NCBI RefSeq assembly: GCF_000430665.1
Contig: NZ_AUML01000029.1
Location: 1-64,000, forward strand
DNA: 64,000 bases
Direction of reading: 5' to 3'
Origin: Aquimarina muelleri DSM 19832
GTDB taxonomy: Bacteria > Bacteroidota > Bacteroidia > Flavobacteriales > Flavobacteriaceae
Shown: in pieces, positions 24,878 through 34,307 of the stretch
Numbering within the stretch: the first letter of the stretch is position 1
How the letters are laid out: each line of letters starts with the position of its first letter
Program-made: the position numbers and the translations under genes
Notes under the pieces: model-generated
Told to the model about the DNA's origin: nothing
Databases searched by the model: none
What the model saw: the letters and a program-made list of their open reading frames with translations, nothing else

Positions 24878-25717
24878 TTGAGCAATAACTCATCCCAAAA
24901 AAACTGGAAAACTAAACTGCATAGTATTATATATGAAGCAGACACCCCTACAGGAAAGCTATTTGATGTAGTTTTACTTATACTAATTCTTTTGAGCATC
25001 TTTTTTGTAATGTTAGAAAGTGTAAAAGGTCTACCTGCATATACCTATAATTTATTATATTATTCAGAATGGGTAGTTACGATATTTTTTACTTTAGAGT
25101 ATATTGCAAGAGTAATTTCTATAAAAAAAACCTCTTCATATATTTTTAGTTTTTATGGCATAATTGACCTATTGTCTACCCTACCATTATACCTTTCTTT
25201 TTTTATTACTGGCTCCAGCGCTCTTCTTGCCGTTAGAGCATTACGTTTATTAAGAGTCTTTAGAATTTTAAAAATATCTCGTTACATAGGAGAATCTAAT
25301 AAATTAGTAAAAGCAATTAAAGATAGTAGAGCTAAAATTTTAGTGTTTCTTTTTGCGGTGATTGTACTTTGCATAATTTTAGGTACTTTAATGTACCTTG
25401 TAGAAGGAGAAGAAAGTGGTTTCAAGAGCATTCCTATAAGTGTATATTGGTGTATCGTTACATTAACTACTGTTGGGTATGGTGATATTGCTCCAGCAAC
25501 ACCTTTAGGACAATTTATTGCTGCAATAATAATGATTATGGGATATGGGATAATCGCTGTTCCTACTGGAATTGTAAGTGCAGAATACACACAACATCAG
25601 AACAAGAATGTGGACTTAAACACTCAATCTTGTGGTCATTGTAATGAAAGTAAGCATTTTGATAACTCTAAATTCTGCCATAAATGCGGACAGGACTTAT
25701 ACATTAATAATGAATAA
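24878..25717 (+). CDS. Voltage-gated-type potassium channel with C-terminal zinc ribbon
   Basis: 279 residues with six transmembrane segments. S4 carries regularly spaced arginines (ALRLLRVFRILKISR, Arg120-Arg135), and the pore has the potassium selectivity filter TTVGYGD (197-203) followed by S6 with a glycine hinge. After S6 comes a short tail ending in a zinc ribbon: C-x2-C (252, 255) and C-x2-C (267, 270). Starts at TTG 24878, since no ATG or GTG occurs nearby in frame and the upstream codons are not coding-like. The stop overlaps the miaA start by eight bases. The ribbon suggests a metal- or partner-sensing tail, which is inference. Confidence 0.88.
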   Translation: MSNNSSQKNWKTKLHSIIYEADTPTGKLFDVVLLILILLSIFFVMLESVKGLPAYTYNLLYYSEWVVTIFFTLEYIARVISIKKTSSYIFSFYGIIDLLSTLPLYLSFFITGSSALLAVRALRLLRVFRILKISRYIGESNKLVKAIKDSRAKILVFLFAVIVLCIILGTLMYLVEGEESGFKSIPISVYWCIVTLTTVGYGDIAPATPLGQFIAAIIMIMGYGIIAVPTGIVSAEYTQHQNKNVDLNTQSCGHCNESKHFDNSKFCHKCGQDLYINNE

Positions 25718-26615
25718 AAATTTAATTGTCATTGTTGGACCAACAGCAATAGGAAAAACTAGCTTGTCTATTGCGCTTGCAAAGTATTTTGATTGTGAAA
25801 TTGTTTCTGCTGATAGCAGACAGTTTTACAGGGAGATGAGTATTGGCACCGCTGCTCCTACTATAAAAGAGTTAAAAGAAGCTAAACATCATTTTATACA
25901 ACATAAAAGTATTAAAGAAGAATATAGTGTTGGAGATTTTGAAAGAGATGCTCTAACAAAGCTTACTGAATTATTTAAGCATAACGATTATGCTATTCTT
26001 ATCGGAGGGTCTGGTTTATACATTAATGCTGTAACAAATGGTTTAGATCATTTTCCTGAAACAGGTATAGAAATTAGGAAAAAATTACAAGAAGAATATA
26101 CGAATAAAGGAATTGAAAATCTTCAACAACAATTAAAAATTTTAGATCCTGAATACTATAACAAAGTAGATCTATATAATACACATAGAGTAATGAGGGC
26201 TCTTGAGGTATGTATCAGTACTGGCCTCCCTTATTCTTCATTTCTAAAAAAACCTAAGAAAAAACGTCCTTTCCAAGTTATTAAAATAGGTATTACTGCG
26301 GATAGAGAAGTTATTTATGAAAGAATAAACAAAAGGGTAGATTTAATGATTGAAGGAGGATTAGTAAATGAAGTAAAAAATCTTTACAACTACAAAACAC
26401 TAAATGCGTTAAATACTGTTGGATATAAAGAAATATTCAAATATCTAGATAATGAATGGAGTATTGATTTTGCAATTTCTGAGATTAAAAAAAATACCAG
26501 ACGTTTTGCAAAAAGACAGCTTACTTGGTTTAAAAAAGATATAGAAATCGAATGGTTTGGTTACAAAAAAAACAATACATCTATTATCACGTATATTAAA
26601 AAAAAATCACTATAA
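25710..26615 (+). CDS. miaA: tRNA dimethylallyltransferase
   Basis: Adds a dimethylallyl group to A37 of tRNAs that read codons beginning with U. I use the start at ATG 25710 (MNKNLIVIVGPTAIGKTS); a frame start further upstream lies inside the channel gene and adds no family residues. Visible parts: P-loop GPTAIGKTS (10-18), SADSRQFYREMSIGTA, LIGGSGLYINAVTNGLD, and the later TVGYKEIFKYL and RRFAKRQLTWFKKD motifs. 301 residues, normal length. Overlaps the channel gene by eight bases (ATGAATAA), so translation is coupled. The terminator stem begins at its stop codon. Confidence 0.96.
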   Translation: MNKNLIVIVGPTAIGKTSLSIALAKYFDCEIVSADSRQFYREMSIGTAAPTIKELKEAKHHFIQHKSIKEEYSVGDFERDALTKLTELFKHNDYAILIGGSGLYINAVTNGLDHFPETGIEIRKKLQEEYTNKGIENLQQQLKILDPEYYNKVDLYNTHRVMRALEVCISTGLPYSSFLKKPKKKRPFQVIKIGITADREVIYERINKRVDLMIEGGLVNEVKNLYNYKTLNALNTVGYKEIFKYLDNEWSIDFAISEIKKNTRRFAKRQLTWFKKDIEIEWFGYKKNNTSIITYIKKKSL

Positions 26616-26637
26616 GATAATTATAGTGATTTTTTTA
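26601..26637. terminator. Bidirectional terminator between miaA and rprY
   Basis: An 11-bp stem, AATCACTATAA at 26605-26615 with TTATAGTGATT further right, has A6 before and T7 after it. The left arm includes the miaA stop codon. Confidence 0.85.
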
Positions 26638-26662
26638 AGCTAGTTACCGTTATACTATTTTT

Positions 26663-27376
26663 CTAAGACTCTTCATTTCTCACTACTAGTCTAAATCCTT
26701 CTCCGTGGATGTTTAGGATTTCAACATTTTCATCTTTCTTTAGATATTTTCTTAGTTTAGCTATGTAAACATCCATACTACGAGAAGTAAAATAATTATC
26801 ATCTCGCCATATTTTTGTTAACGCTAACTCTCTAGGCATAAGATCATTAAGATGCAACGCTAATAACCTAAGAAGTTCATTTTCTTTTGGTGAAAGCTTA
26901 ATAGAGTCTTCTTCTTTATATGTTAAAAAACGAAGTTTTGAATTAAGATGAAATCCTCCGATTTTAAATTCAAATTGTTTACTATCTGCAACAGACTCTG
27001 TACTTTTACGTTGCATTATAGCTTGTATTTTCATTAATAAGACCTCACTATCAAAAGGTTTATTAAGATAATCATCTGCTCCTACTTTATACCCTTTCAA
27101 TACATCTTCTTTCATTGCTTTCGCTGTTAAAAAGATGATTGGTATTTCTTCATTTTTCTCTCTTATTTCTTTTGCTAAGGTAAATCCGTCTTTATAAGGC
27201 ATCATTACATCAAGGATGCACATATCATAATCATCTTTTTTAAATTTTTCAAAGCCTTCCATACCATTTTTAGCATGTACAACATCATAATCATTCATTA
27301 TTAGATAATCTTTTAAAACTGTACCGAAGTTTGGATCATCTTCTACAAGCAAAATCTTTTTGTTTTCTGTTTCCAT
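26663..27376 (-). CDS. rprY: Response regulator, RprY type (OmpR family)
   Basis: 237 residues: receiver domain at 1-120 with acidic pair EDD near 12-14 and the phospho-acceptor in CILDVMMPYKDG (Asp56), the conserved threonine and lysine in FLTAKAM and LNKPF, then an OmpR-type winged helix at about 135-235 (LSPKENELLRLLALHLN, RDDNYFTSRSMDVYIAKLRKYL). Paired with the histidine kinase gene four bases upstream in the transcript. In Bacteroidota the RprX/RprY pair is linked to envelope and oxidative stress and is often essential; the target genes here are not known. Confidence 0.92.
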   Translation of the reverse strand: METENKKILLVEDDPNFGTVLKDYLIMNDYDVVHAKNGMEGFEKFKKDDYDMCILDVMMPYKDGFTLAKEIREKNEEIPIIFLTAKAMKEDVLKGYKVGADDYLNKPFDSEVLLMKIQAIMQRKSTESVADSKQFEFKIGGFHLNSKLRFLTYKEEDSIKLSPKENELLRLLALHLNDLMPRELALTKIWRDDNYFTSRSMDVYIAKLRKYLKKDENVEILNIHGEGFRLVVRNEES

Positions 27377-27379
27377 ATT

Positions 27380-28945
27380 TTAAGATATTAACGGTAATTT
27401 AATTATAAATGTGGAGCCTTTTCCCCTTTCACTCTCCACCCAGATTTGACCATGATGGTCATCTACAATTCTTTTTACATAGGTTAAGCCCAATCCGTGC
27501 CCTTTTACATTATGAAGATCTCCAGTATGTTCTCTAAAGAACTTTTCAAAAATCTTTTTTTGTGCTACTTTACTCATTCCTATTCCTTGGTCACGAAACT
27601 TTACAATAATACTATTTTTTATATTTTCTGTGTATATATCAATTTTAGGTTCATCTTCAGAATATTTTATTGCATTATCAAGGATATTTACAATTACATT
27701 TGTTAAATGACTATCATTTGCTAATATTGTTGATTTAAGTGCTCCTAAGTGCATTTTTATATATCCTTCTCTATTTTCTACAAGCAAAGAGACATGTGTG
27801 ATTGCATCTTCAATAATATCATGTAATTCTTGTCTTTCTTTTTTGATATTAAGTTCATTTTTCTCTAATTGAGATATTCTTAATACATTTTCTACTTGAG
27901 CATGCATTCGCTTATTTTCTTCACGTATCATATTCATATAACGCTGCACTTTTTCTGGGTCTCCTACTATTTTTGGATTTTTTATAGAATCTAATGCTAA
28001 ATTAATAGTAGCAATAGGAGTTTTAAGCTCGTGCGTCATATTATTAATAAAGTCTGTTTTAATTTGAGATATTTGTCGTTGTTGCATTAATTGTGACAAT
28101 GCACTGGAATAAGCTACAACAATAATCAATGTAAAAATTATTGACAGTATGGCCATTCCTTTAATTGTAGAAAGCACATATTGCTTTTTTCCAGTAAAAT
28201 TAACATATAACTGGTATTCACTCACTCCTTGTTCATTTACAAAAAGAGGAATCCCATATGTTGTTGGATTATCCAAACTAAAATCGTCAGAACGTACTTT
28301 GGTTGCTAGGGCGTTACTATAAATAGCGTATTCAAAATCAACTTTTATATCTCTTTCTTCTAATTCTTTTTTAAGAAAATATTCTATTTCCTTTTCTTGA
28401 ACTCGTCTATGAATCGGTATAAAACTAGCTATCTCTCCTATTACTATTTCATAATCTATTCTTTGAAGATCTGTTAAACCTCTAATTCTCTCCAATTTAG
28501 ATTTAGAATTTTGCTTAGCAAAATTATTTTTTGCATCTTGTGCAGCTATATCTGTATTACGATGTAAAATATTTTTTAATCGTATGGTATCAATATTTAG
28601 GTTTATAAAAGACGAAAATAATTTATAATCTTCTTCTAAAATACCATTTGCATACGCAAAAGACTTTGTTGTATTATCAATACTAATATCTAGCAACTGA
28701 TGAATAGTTTTATTATCAGGCTCATCGATGCTATCCAAAATTCCTTGTAATGGTATAAACATCTCTTCAAATTCTCTATATTGAATTCTATTCGATACAG
28801 ATATTAATATTTGTTTAGCATTAAAAGAAAATTGTTCTTCATTATTCTCCACAGTGTTGTTAATCCAATATCCCTGAACAAAAATAATCCCAATTAACGA
28901 TAAACTCATCAGGATTATCAGCAACACGAATAACCTTTTATTCAT
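27380..28945 (-). CDS. rprX: Sensor histidine kinase, RprX type
   Basis: 521 residues. An N-terminal transmembrane helix (about 5-25) and a second one (about 265-288) enclose an extracytoplasmic sensor region. After the second come the phospho-acceptor motif NMTHELKTPIATINL, a helical dimerisation segment, the N box NVIVNILDNAIKYS, and the G boxes RDQGIGMSK and KGHGLGLTYVKRI of the ATPase domain. Transcribed ahead of rprY with four bases between. The -7 box TACTTTTG lies four bases before its ATG, pointing to a leaderless message. Confidence 0.92.
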   Translation of the reverse strand: MNKRLFVLLIILMSLSLIGIIFVQGYWINNTVENNEEQFSFNAKQILISVSNRIQYREFEEMFIPLQGILDSIDEPDNKTIHQLLDISIDNTTKSFAYANGILEEDYKLFSSFINLNIDTIRLKNILHRNTDIAAQDAKNNFAKQNSKSKLERIRGLTDLQRIDYEIVIGEIASFIPIHRRVQEKEIEYFLKKELEERDIKVDFEYAIYSNALATKVRSDDFSLDNPTTYGIPLFVNEQGVSEYQLYVNFTGKKQYVLSTIKGMAILSIIFTLIIVVAYSSALSQLMQQRQISQIKTDFINNMTHELKTPIATINLALDSIKNPKIVGDPEKVQRYMNMIREENKRMHAQVENVLRISQLEKNELNIKKERQELHDIIEDAITHVSLLVENREGYIKMHLGALKSTILANDSHLTNVIVNILDNAIKYSEDEPKIDIYTENIKNSIIVKFRDQGIGMSKVAQKKIFEKFFREHTGDLHNVKGHGLGLTYVKRIVDDHHGQIWVESERGKGSTFIIKLPLIS

Positions 28946-28949
28946 AGAT

Positions 28950-28957
28950 CAAAAGTA
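28950..28957 (-). promoter_or_regulatory. -7 box directly ahead of rprX
   Basis: The minus strand reads TACTTTTG, ending four bases before the ATG at 28945. A TTG at the standard distance is not seen. Confidence 0.45.
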
Positions 28958-29013
28958 AGACTTTAACATTTAGCGACTTTAGGGTTTAACCAAATGTTAA
29001 CAAAATGAAAGAT

Positions 29014-29607
29014 TCAGACTACAGGTTGTTTTGCGGATAACACCTTATGAATCTCATTAACCTGATTTTCTGTATCTTTTAAATTATCATTACTAATAAC
29101 AAAATCTGCTAATACTATTTTCTGAGCATCATCCCACTGATTATTCATCCTAGATAGAATATTCTCTCTACTAGTATCATCTCGCCTTAAAACTCTTTCT
29201 ATCCTTATTTCTATAGGAGCCGAGACCAAAATAGTATAATCACATTGTTTATATCCTTCATTTTCAAAAAGTATTGCAGCTTCTTTGAGCACATATTCTC
29301 CTTGTTGTTGTTTTTTCCAATGATTAAAATGTTTAGCTACTTCAGGATGCACAATGGCGTTTAGTTGATCTAGTTGTACTTTATCTTTAAAAACGATATT
29401 AGCAATATACTCTCTGTTCAGTTTTTCATTTAAATAAGATTCCTTTCCTAATAGTTCTATAATTTTGTTTTTCAGAAAAGCATTCTCATTCATCATTTTT
29501 TTTGCCTCATCATCTGCTATATAAATAGCTACTCCAAGTTTTTGAAACATTTTTGCTACTGTGGATTTCCCACTACCTATTCCACCTGTTAGACCTACTA
29601 CTTTCAT
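29014..29607 (-). CDS. coaE: Dephospho-CoA kinase
   Basis: Phosphorylates the ribose 3'-hydroxyl of dephospho-CoA with ATP, the last step of coenzyme A synthesis. 197 residues: P-loop LTGGIGSGKSTV (6-17), FQKLGVAIYIADDEAKKMM, IVHPEVAKHF, VLKEAAILFENEGYKQCDYTIL and IERVLRRDDTSRENILSRMNNQ, the lid region. Normal length. It lies 11 bases from the YbbR gene and probably in one transcript with it. The coaBC gene for an earlier step of the pathway is at 35185-36396. Confidence 0.96.
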   Translation of the reverse strand: MKVVGLTGGIGSGKSTVAKMFQKLGVAIYIADDEAKKMMNENAFLKNKIIELLGKESYLNEKLNREYIANIVFKDKVQLDQLNAIVHPEVAKHFNHWKKQQQGEYVLKEAAILFENEGYKQCDYTILVSAPIEIRIERVLRRDDTSRENILSRMNNQWDDAQKIVLADFVISNDNLKDTENQVNEIHKVLSAKQPVV

Positions 29608-29618
29608 ATATCAAGATA

Positions 29619-30578
29619 TCATTTTAAAACTATGAATTGCACTTGTTTTTCTTGTAAACGTACATCGTGAACAAACTCTGATTTATTTATTAACTCCAAA
29701 GTCAAGAACGAGCTTTCTACTGATTTTTTTGCATAATCAGCCATCACTATAAAATCTCTTGGACTTATCTCATTGTATTTATCCAAACCTACCCTATACA
29801 CTACAGAAATTTCTTTCGGAAATATTTTAACCTCAAGACCTTCAGGTATGTTATTTAGAATTATTGGGGTTTTTTGATTTCCTTCAGTAAATTTACTTAC
29901 CAAAATATTACTTTTTACTTTTGTTGGACTAACAACAATACTAGATGGTAAATTATCCATATCTATATCTATACTAGAAGTATAGTTGATATTTAATCCT
30001 TCTAATACTATTTTTTGTGTTTTTATAGATTGTATCGTATCTACTATTTTTGAAGGACCGCTAATCGTAATAGAGTCTGGAAAAACAGACACTCCTTTAC
30101 TACTACCATACCCAACTGAGTATTCAATATTTTGCTCTATTACAACAGGTATTTTCTTTTGCAGTTTATGATCTAGCTTTAACCTTAGTGTATCTTTTTG
30201 CATCGATAAAACCCTACCTTTAAAATCTAATTTATTTTTTAATACTGAGGATTCTTTGTCTATATAAAAGTAATATTGATCTTTAACATCAGTAACTGCA
30301 TCTTTTATATCTAATTTCAAGACAGGCTTACCCCAATAATAATTCATTAGTCTAAAACCATTACCATTAAGCACCATTTTTAATATCTGGTCGCTTTTTT
30401 CGTTAAAAATTTTATCTTTAGGGATGCCTGAATACTGTATTGTTACCTCTATCTCTTTAGTATAATTTTTTGAAAACTGCTTAAATAACCATAAAACAGA
30501 GGTAAACAAAAGAAAAAACAAAAAGGTTTTTACATTACTTCTTTTTATATAAAATTTATTTTTTTTTCTGCTTGGCAT
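29619..30578 (-). CDS. YbbR-like domain membrane protein
   Basis: 319 residues with a basic N terminus (MPSRKKNKFYIKRSN), one transmembrane helix at about 17-35, and an extracytoplasmic region of two or three YbbR-like repeats: strands around EVTIQYSGIPKDKIF, FPDSITISGPSKIVDTIQSIKTQKI and NNIPEGLEVKIFPKEISVVYRVGL. YbbR (CdaR) in Firmicutes regulates the diadenylate cyclase CdaA, but no cdaA gene is next to it here. In Bacteroidota the gene commonly sits beside coaE, as here, 11 bases away. The exact role is not known; a protein-protein surface in the periplasm is the likely function. Confidence 0.88.
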   Translation of the reverse strand: MPSRKKNKFYIKRSNVKTFLFFLLFTSVLWLFKQFSKNYTKEIEVTIQYSGIPKDKIFNEKSDQILKMVLNGNGFRLMNYYWGKPVLKLDIKDAVTDVKDQYYFYIDKESSVLKNKLDFKGRVLSMQKDTLRLKLDHKLQKKIPVVIEQNIEYSVGYGSSKGVSVFPDSITISGPSKIVDTIQSIKTQKIVLEGLNINYTSSIDIDMDNLPSSIVVSPTKVKSNILVSKFTEGNQKTPIILNNIPEGLEVKIFPKEISVVYRVGLDKYNEISPRDFIVMADYAKKSVESSFLTLELINKSEFVHDVRLQEKQVQFIVLK

Positions 30579-30583
30579 ATATA

Positions 30584-31588
30584 CTACTTTAAAAAAAACA
30601 ACTTCTTGAATTGTTTTTCAGGAGTCTTTTTTAACAGATGAATATAATAATAAGATTTCAGGAATCCTTTTCCATAACCATAAAATTGTATCAAAACTGC
30701 TAAAACAGACTGAATACCTATAGAAATTTTTTTATACTCTATAGTTGCTCCTACAAATATAAATCCAAAATAAACCCCTAAAGCAATTATAAAATACCAC
30801 CATCCCAAAAACATTGTTATTATTGCAAATAACATGTACCCCATAAATATACTAGGAAACCAGTACGTCAACTTAGCTGTCTCTGGATGCCATTTATTTA
30901 AAATTGGTCTTACTAATCCAAATTTATTAACTTGAATATAGAATTTTTCCCAAGAAATTCTTCTTTTATGAAATACTTTTGCTTCAGAAATTAATGTTGT
31001 TTCATATCCTAACTTCCACAACCTTATAGTAAGATCTGGATCTTCTCCTGGATGTATATTTCCAAATCCGTTGGAAGCCAAAAAAGCTTCTTTTGACAAT
31101 CCCATGTTAAAACTACGCGGTTGAAACTTACCTATTGTATTTTTTCGACCTCTTATTCCTCCTGTAGTTAAATAAGATGTCATACTATAGCTTATTGCTT
31201 TTTGAAGGTTAGAAAAACTATTATGCGCATCATCAGGCCCACCATAACAGTGCACAAAATGATTTTCTAAAGAATTACTAGCTTTATATAGATAATCTTT
31301 TGGCAATATTACATCACTATCTAAAATAATAAAGTAATTTCCTTTTGCCTTACGCATTCCATAGTTACGGGAATCCCCTGGACCTGTATTAGGCTTTATA
31401 TAATAACTAATTAATAGTTTGTCTTTAAAAGTTTCTATAACAGATTCCGACGTTTGTGACGATCCATCTTCTACAATAACAATCTCATATTCTTGAGAAT
31501 AATCCATCTCCACCATGCTCTCCAAAAGTTCTTTAATCTCATTTGGTCTATTAAAAACGGGCACTATAAAAGAAAAGTTTATTTTCAT
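30584..31588 (-). CDS. Family 2 glycosyltransferase, membrane-attached
   Basis: I place the start at ATG 31588 (MKINFSFIVPVFNRPNE), as the extra upstream residues would overlap the fabI terminator. 334 residues: GT-A domain with VEDGSSQTSESVIE, the metal-binding DSDVILP, GGIRGRKNTIGKFQPRSFNMGLSKEAF, and PGEDPDLTIRLWKLGYETTLI giving the ED(D) base, then two or more transmembrane helices around 240-300. Likely transfers a sugar to a lipid-linked or envelope glycan. The substrate is unknown. Last gene before the fabI terminator; five bases ahead of the YbbR start. Confidence 0.9.
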   Translation of the reverse strand: MKINFSFIVPVFNRPNEIKELLESMVEMDYSQEYEIVIVEDGSSQTSESVIETFKDKLLISYYIKPNTGPGDSRNYGMRKAKGNYFIILDSDVILPKDYLYKASNSLENHFVHCYGGPDDAHNSFSNLQKAISYSMTSYLTTGGIRGRKNTIGKFQPRSFNMGLSKEAFLASNGFGNIHPGEDPDLTIRLWKLGYETTLISEAKVFHKRRISWEKFYIQVNKFGLVRPILNKWHPETAKLTYWFPSIFMGYMLFAIITMFLGWWYFIIALGVYFGFIFVGATIEYKKISIGIQSVLAVLIQFYGYGKGFLKSYYYIHLLKKTPEKQFKKLFFLK

Positions 31589-31606
31589 ATCATAAAGGTA
31601 ACCAAC

Positions 31607-31641
31607 AAAAAATCCCATTATCTGTCAAAAATGGGATTTTT
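31607..31641 (-). terminator. Terminator after fabI
   Basis: ATCCCAT with ATGGGAT form the stem, flanked by A and T runs; on the minus strand it ends in TTTTT about 25 bases past the fabI stop. Confidence 0.75.
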
Positions 31642-31665
31642 AAATATTTATTTTAACTAAAAGAA

Positions 31666-32481
31666 CTATTCTTCTATAAATTTATCCATCACCATCTGAC
31701 TTACTCCCATATTAGAAAATCCTCCATCATGATATAAATTTTGAAGAGTTACTTTTTTGGTTAAGTCAGAGAATAAAGTAATTGTATAATCTGCACATTC
31801 TGATGCTGAAGCATTACCCAAAGGCGACATCTTATCAGCATATTCGATAAACCCATCAAATCCTTTTACTCCTTTTCCTGCAGTTGTTGGGGTTGGGGAT
31901 TGAGAAATTGTGTTCACTCGCACTTTATGTTCTCTACCAAAGAAATATCCAAAACTACGTGCTATCGATTCTAAGTATGCTTTATTATCTGCCATATCAT
32001 TATAATCTGGAAACACTCGTTGTGCTGCCATATAGGTTAGTGCAACTACACTTCCCCATTCATTCATAGCTTTCTTTTTATATAAAGTCTGCATTGTTTT
32101 ATGAAAAGAAAGCGCTGATACATCTAATCCTTTTTGTGTCCAATCATAATTCTGATCTGTATAATGACGTCCTTTACGCACATTTATCGACATCCCTATA
32201 GAGTGCAAAACAAAATCAAGTTTACCACCCAAAATTTCTGTTGCCTTATCTACAAGATTTTCTAAATCCTCTAACGAAGTAGCATCCGCAGGTATTACTT
32301 GAGAATTTGTTTTTTCTGCAAGGGTATTTATAGTACCCATTCGCATTGCAACAGGTGCATTGGTAAGAACAAAACTTCCTCCTTCTTCAAAAACACGCTC
32401 TGCTGTTTTCCATGCTATTGAATTTTCATCCAATGCCCCAAAAATAATTCCTCTTTTACCTTTTAATAAATTGTGTGCCAT
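31666..32481 (-). CDS. fabI: Enoyl-[acyl-carrier-protein] reductase (NADH), FabI
   Basis: Reduces trans-2-enoyl-ACP in the last step of each fatty acid elongation cycle; the target of triclosan-type inhibitors. 271 residues with the SDR fold: a divergent start KGKRGIIFGALDENSIAW, the FVLHSIGMSINVRKG segment, and the FabI-specific tyrosine pair Tyr150 and Tyr160 with Lys167 (Y-x6-K). TPTTAGKGVKGF is the flexible loop over the substrate. Single gene with its own terminator at 31607-31641. Family-typical length. Confidence 0.95.
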   Translation of the reverse strand: MAHNLLKGKRGIIFGALDENSIAWKTAERVFEEGGSFVLTNAPVAMRMGTINTLAEKTNSQVIPADATSLEDLENLVDKATEILGGKLDFVLHSIGMSINVRKGRHYTDQNYDWTQKGLDVSALSFHKTMQTLYKKKAMNEWGSVVALTYMAAQRVFPDYNDMADNKAYLESIARSFGYFFGREHKVRVNTISQSPTPTTAGKGVKGFDGFIEYADKMSPLGNASASECADYTITLFSDLTKKVTLQNLYHDGGFSNMGVSQMVMDKFIEE

Positions 32482-32584
32482 TTAACTGTAAATTAAAGTA
32501 TGGTTATACGAATGGTAAAGATAACAAAACGACCCAAACCATCACTAATTGAAAAAAAAATTAGTTTAACTCTCAATAATCTTA

Positions 32585-34240
32585 TTATGAACCTAATAAT
32601 GATTTTGCATGAGTTAATGCAGAATCTGAAATGTTTTTCCCTCCAATCATTTCTGCAATTTCTTTTATTCGTTCTTCTCTACTTAACAATTTAAGTTGTG
32701 TTATTGTAGTATTTTGAACATCTTCTTTATATACTTTATAATGGTTTTGTCCCTTAGCAGCTATTTGTGGGAGGTGTGTAATGCTAAAAACTTGCATTTT
32801 TTGACTCATATCTTTCATCAAATCTGCCATTTTATGCGCTATCTCTCCAGAAACTCCTGTATCTATTTCATCAAATATAATTGTTGGTAATTGCGTATAT
32901 CTAGAAAGAATAGATTTTATAGCAATCATAATTCTAGATAATTCACCACCAGAAGCTACTTTTTTAAGTTGCCCATAAGCTCCTCCTTTATTAGCTGAAA
33001 ACAAAAATTCTAGAACCTCTTTACCATTAGACAAGTATTTTTCTTGTAGCTCTAAAGAAGCTTGAAAAGTTGCATTAGCCATCCCTAACTCTTTAAGAAT
33101 TTCTTCTAATTCTTTTACTAACTGTGGTAATGCTTTATTTCTTTTTTTGTGAATTTTAGTTGCAACCTCATCTAATTTAGATTCTGTTTTATAAATTTCT
33201 TTTTTAAGTAATTCTATATCTTCTGTTAACGATTCTGTTTTAGAAACTTTTTCACGTAGTTCTTCTGTTAAAACCATTAACTCTTCTATTTTAGAAACAG
33301 AATGTTTTACTAATAAGTTATTTAGTAATTGTAGTCGTTGACTGGTTTTTTCTAATTGTTCAGGGTCGGCTTCTAGTTTCTCTAATTCTCTTAATAATGT
33401 TTCTCCTATATCATCCAATTCTATATAAAGACTTTGAATTCTTTGCGAGAGTTCTTTTAAAGGAGAGGAATAGGATTCTATCTTTAAAATATTATTTTTA
33501 ATAGTATTTAGTTGATCTGACACCCCTATTTCTTCAGAAGAAACAATAGCCAAAGATCCTGATAATCGTTCTTGTATCTCTTCGATATTATTAAGCTGTT
33601 CATACTGCTCCTCCAACTCCTGCAGCTCCCCTACTTTTAGCTTAGCTTCTTCTAATTCTTTTAAAAGAAAGGCATTATAATCATATTCTTTCGTGAATTC
33701 TTCTTGACTGGCCTCCAAAGATTTTACTTCTTTTTTCTTTTCTTTTAGAAGCTGAAGACCTCTTTTATAAGATTCAATTTCTCTATCCGCCCCTGCCAAA
33801 GCATCTAAAACTTCAAATTGAAAATCATTAGTAGTAATTTCTAGTGTTTGGTGCTGGCTATGAATATCAATTAACCTTGTTCCTAAAGATGTTAATGATT
33901 GTAATGTAACTGGTGTATCATTTACAAAAGCTCTAGATTTTCCTGATGGTAATATTTCTCGCCGTATTATGGTTTGATCTTCATAATCCAATTCTTCTTG
34001 CTGAAAAAAAGAAACAAGATTATATTTTTTAATATCAAAAACACCTTCTATAAAGCATTTTTGAGTATTATCTTTTACGCTGTTAATATCGGCTCTTTTT
34101 CCTAATAACAACCCTAAAGCTCCAAGCAACAAGGATTTACCTGCACCTGTTTCTCCTGTAATTGTTATTAAACCAGAATCAAAAGATACCTGTAGTTGTT
34201 CTATTAACGCGAAGTTTTGTATAGAAAGACTTCTTAGCAA
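32585..34240 (-). CDS. recN: DNA repair protein RecN
   Basis: SMC-like ATPase in double-strand-break repair. 551 residues: Walker A GETGAGKSLLL (29-39), long coiled coils at about 150-375 rich in E, K, L and Q, the signature SGGELSRIMIAIK, and Walker B IIFDEIDTGVSGEIA, followed by SITHLPQIAA. Normal length. It is the last gene of a minus-strand series bamD, rpoZ, coaBC, DUF4835, recN, an arrangement I know from many Bacteroidota. Cytoplasmic, nucleoid-associated. Confidence 0.96.
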   Translation of the reverse strand: MLRSLSIQNFALIEQLQVSFDSGLITITGETGAGKSLLLGALGLLLGKRADINSVKDNTQKCFIEGVFDIKKYNLVSFFQQEELDYEDQTIIRREILPSGKSRAFVNDTPVTLQSLTSLGTRLIDIHSQHQTLEITTNDFQFEVLDALAGADREIESYKRGLQLLKEKKKEVKSLEASQEEFTKEYDYNAFLLKELEEAKLKVGELQELEEQYEQLNNIEEIQERLSGSLAIVSSEEIGVSDQLNTIKNNILKIESYSSPLKELSQRIQSLYIELDDIGETLLRELEKLEADPEQLEKTSQRLQLLNNLLVKHSVSKIEELMVLTEELREKVSKTESLTEDIELLKKEIYKTESKLDEVATKIHKKRNKALPQLVKELEEILKELGMANATFQASLELQEKYLSNGKEVLEFLFSANKGGAYGQLKKVASGGELSRIMIAIKSILSRYTQLPTIIFDEIDTGVSGEIAHKMADLMKDMSQKMQVFSITHLPQIAAKGQNHYKVYKEDVQNTTITQLKLLSREERIKEIAEMIGGKNISDSALTHAKSLLGS

Positions 34241-34307
34241 AGGATAGAAAAATTTTAGTTATTTTTAAAAAGTAAAGATACCATAGTTTTAAAAATAAAA
34301 CGTTTTT

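Noticed and set aside
31589-31618. Longer start for the family 2 glycosyltransferase
   Set aside because: It overlaps the fabI terminator, and the domain starts at MKINFSFIVPVFNRP.
32500-32584. Terminator between recN and fabI
   Set aside because: CTAATT / AATTAG stem lacks a T run after it on the needed strand.
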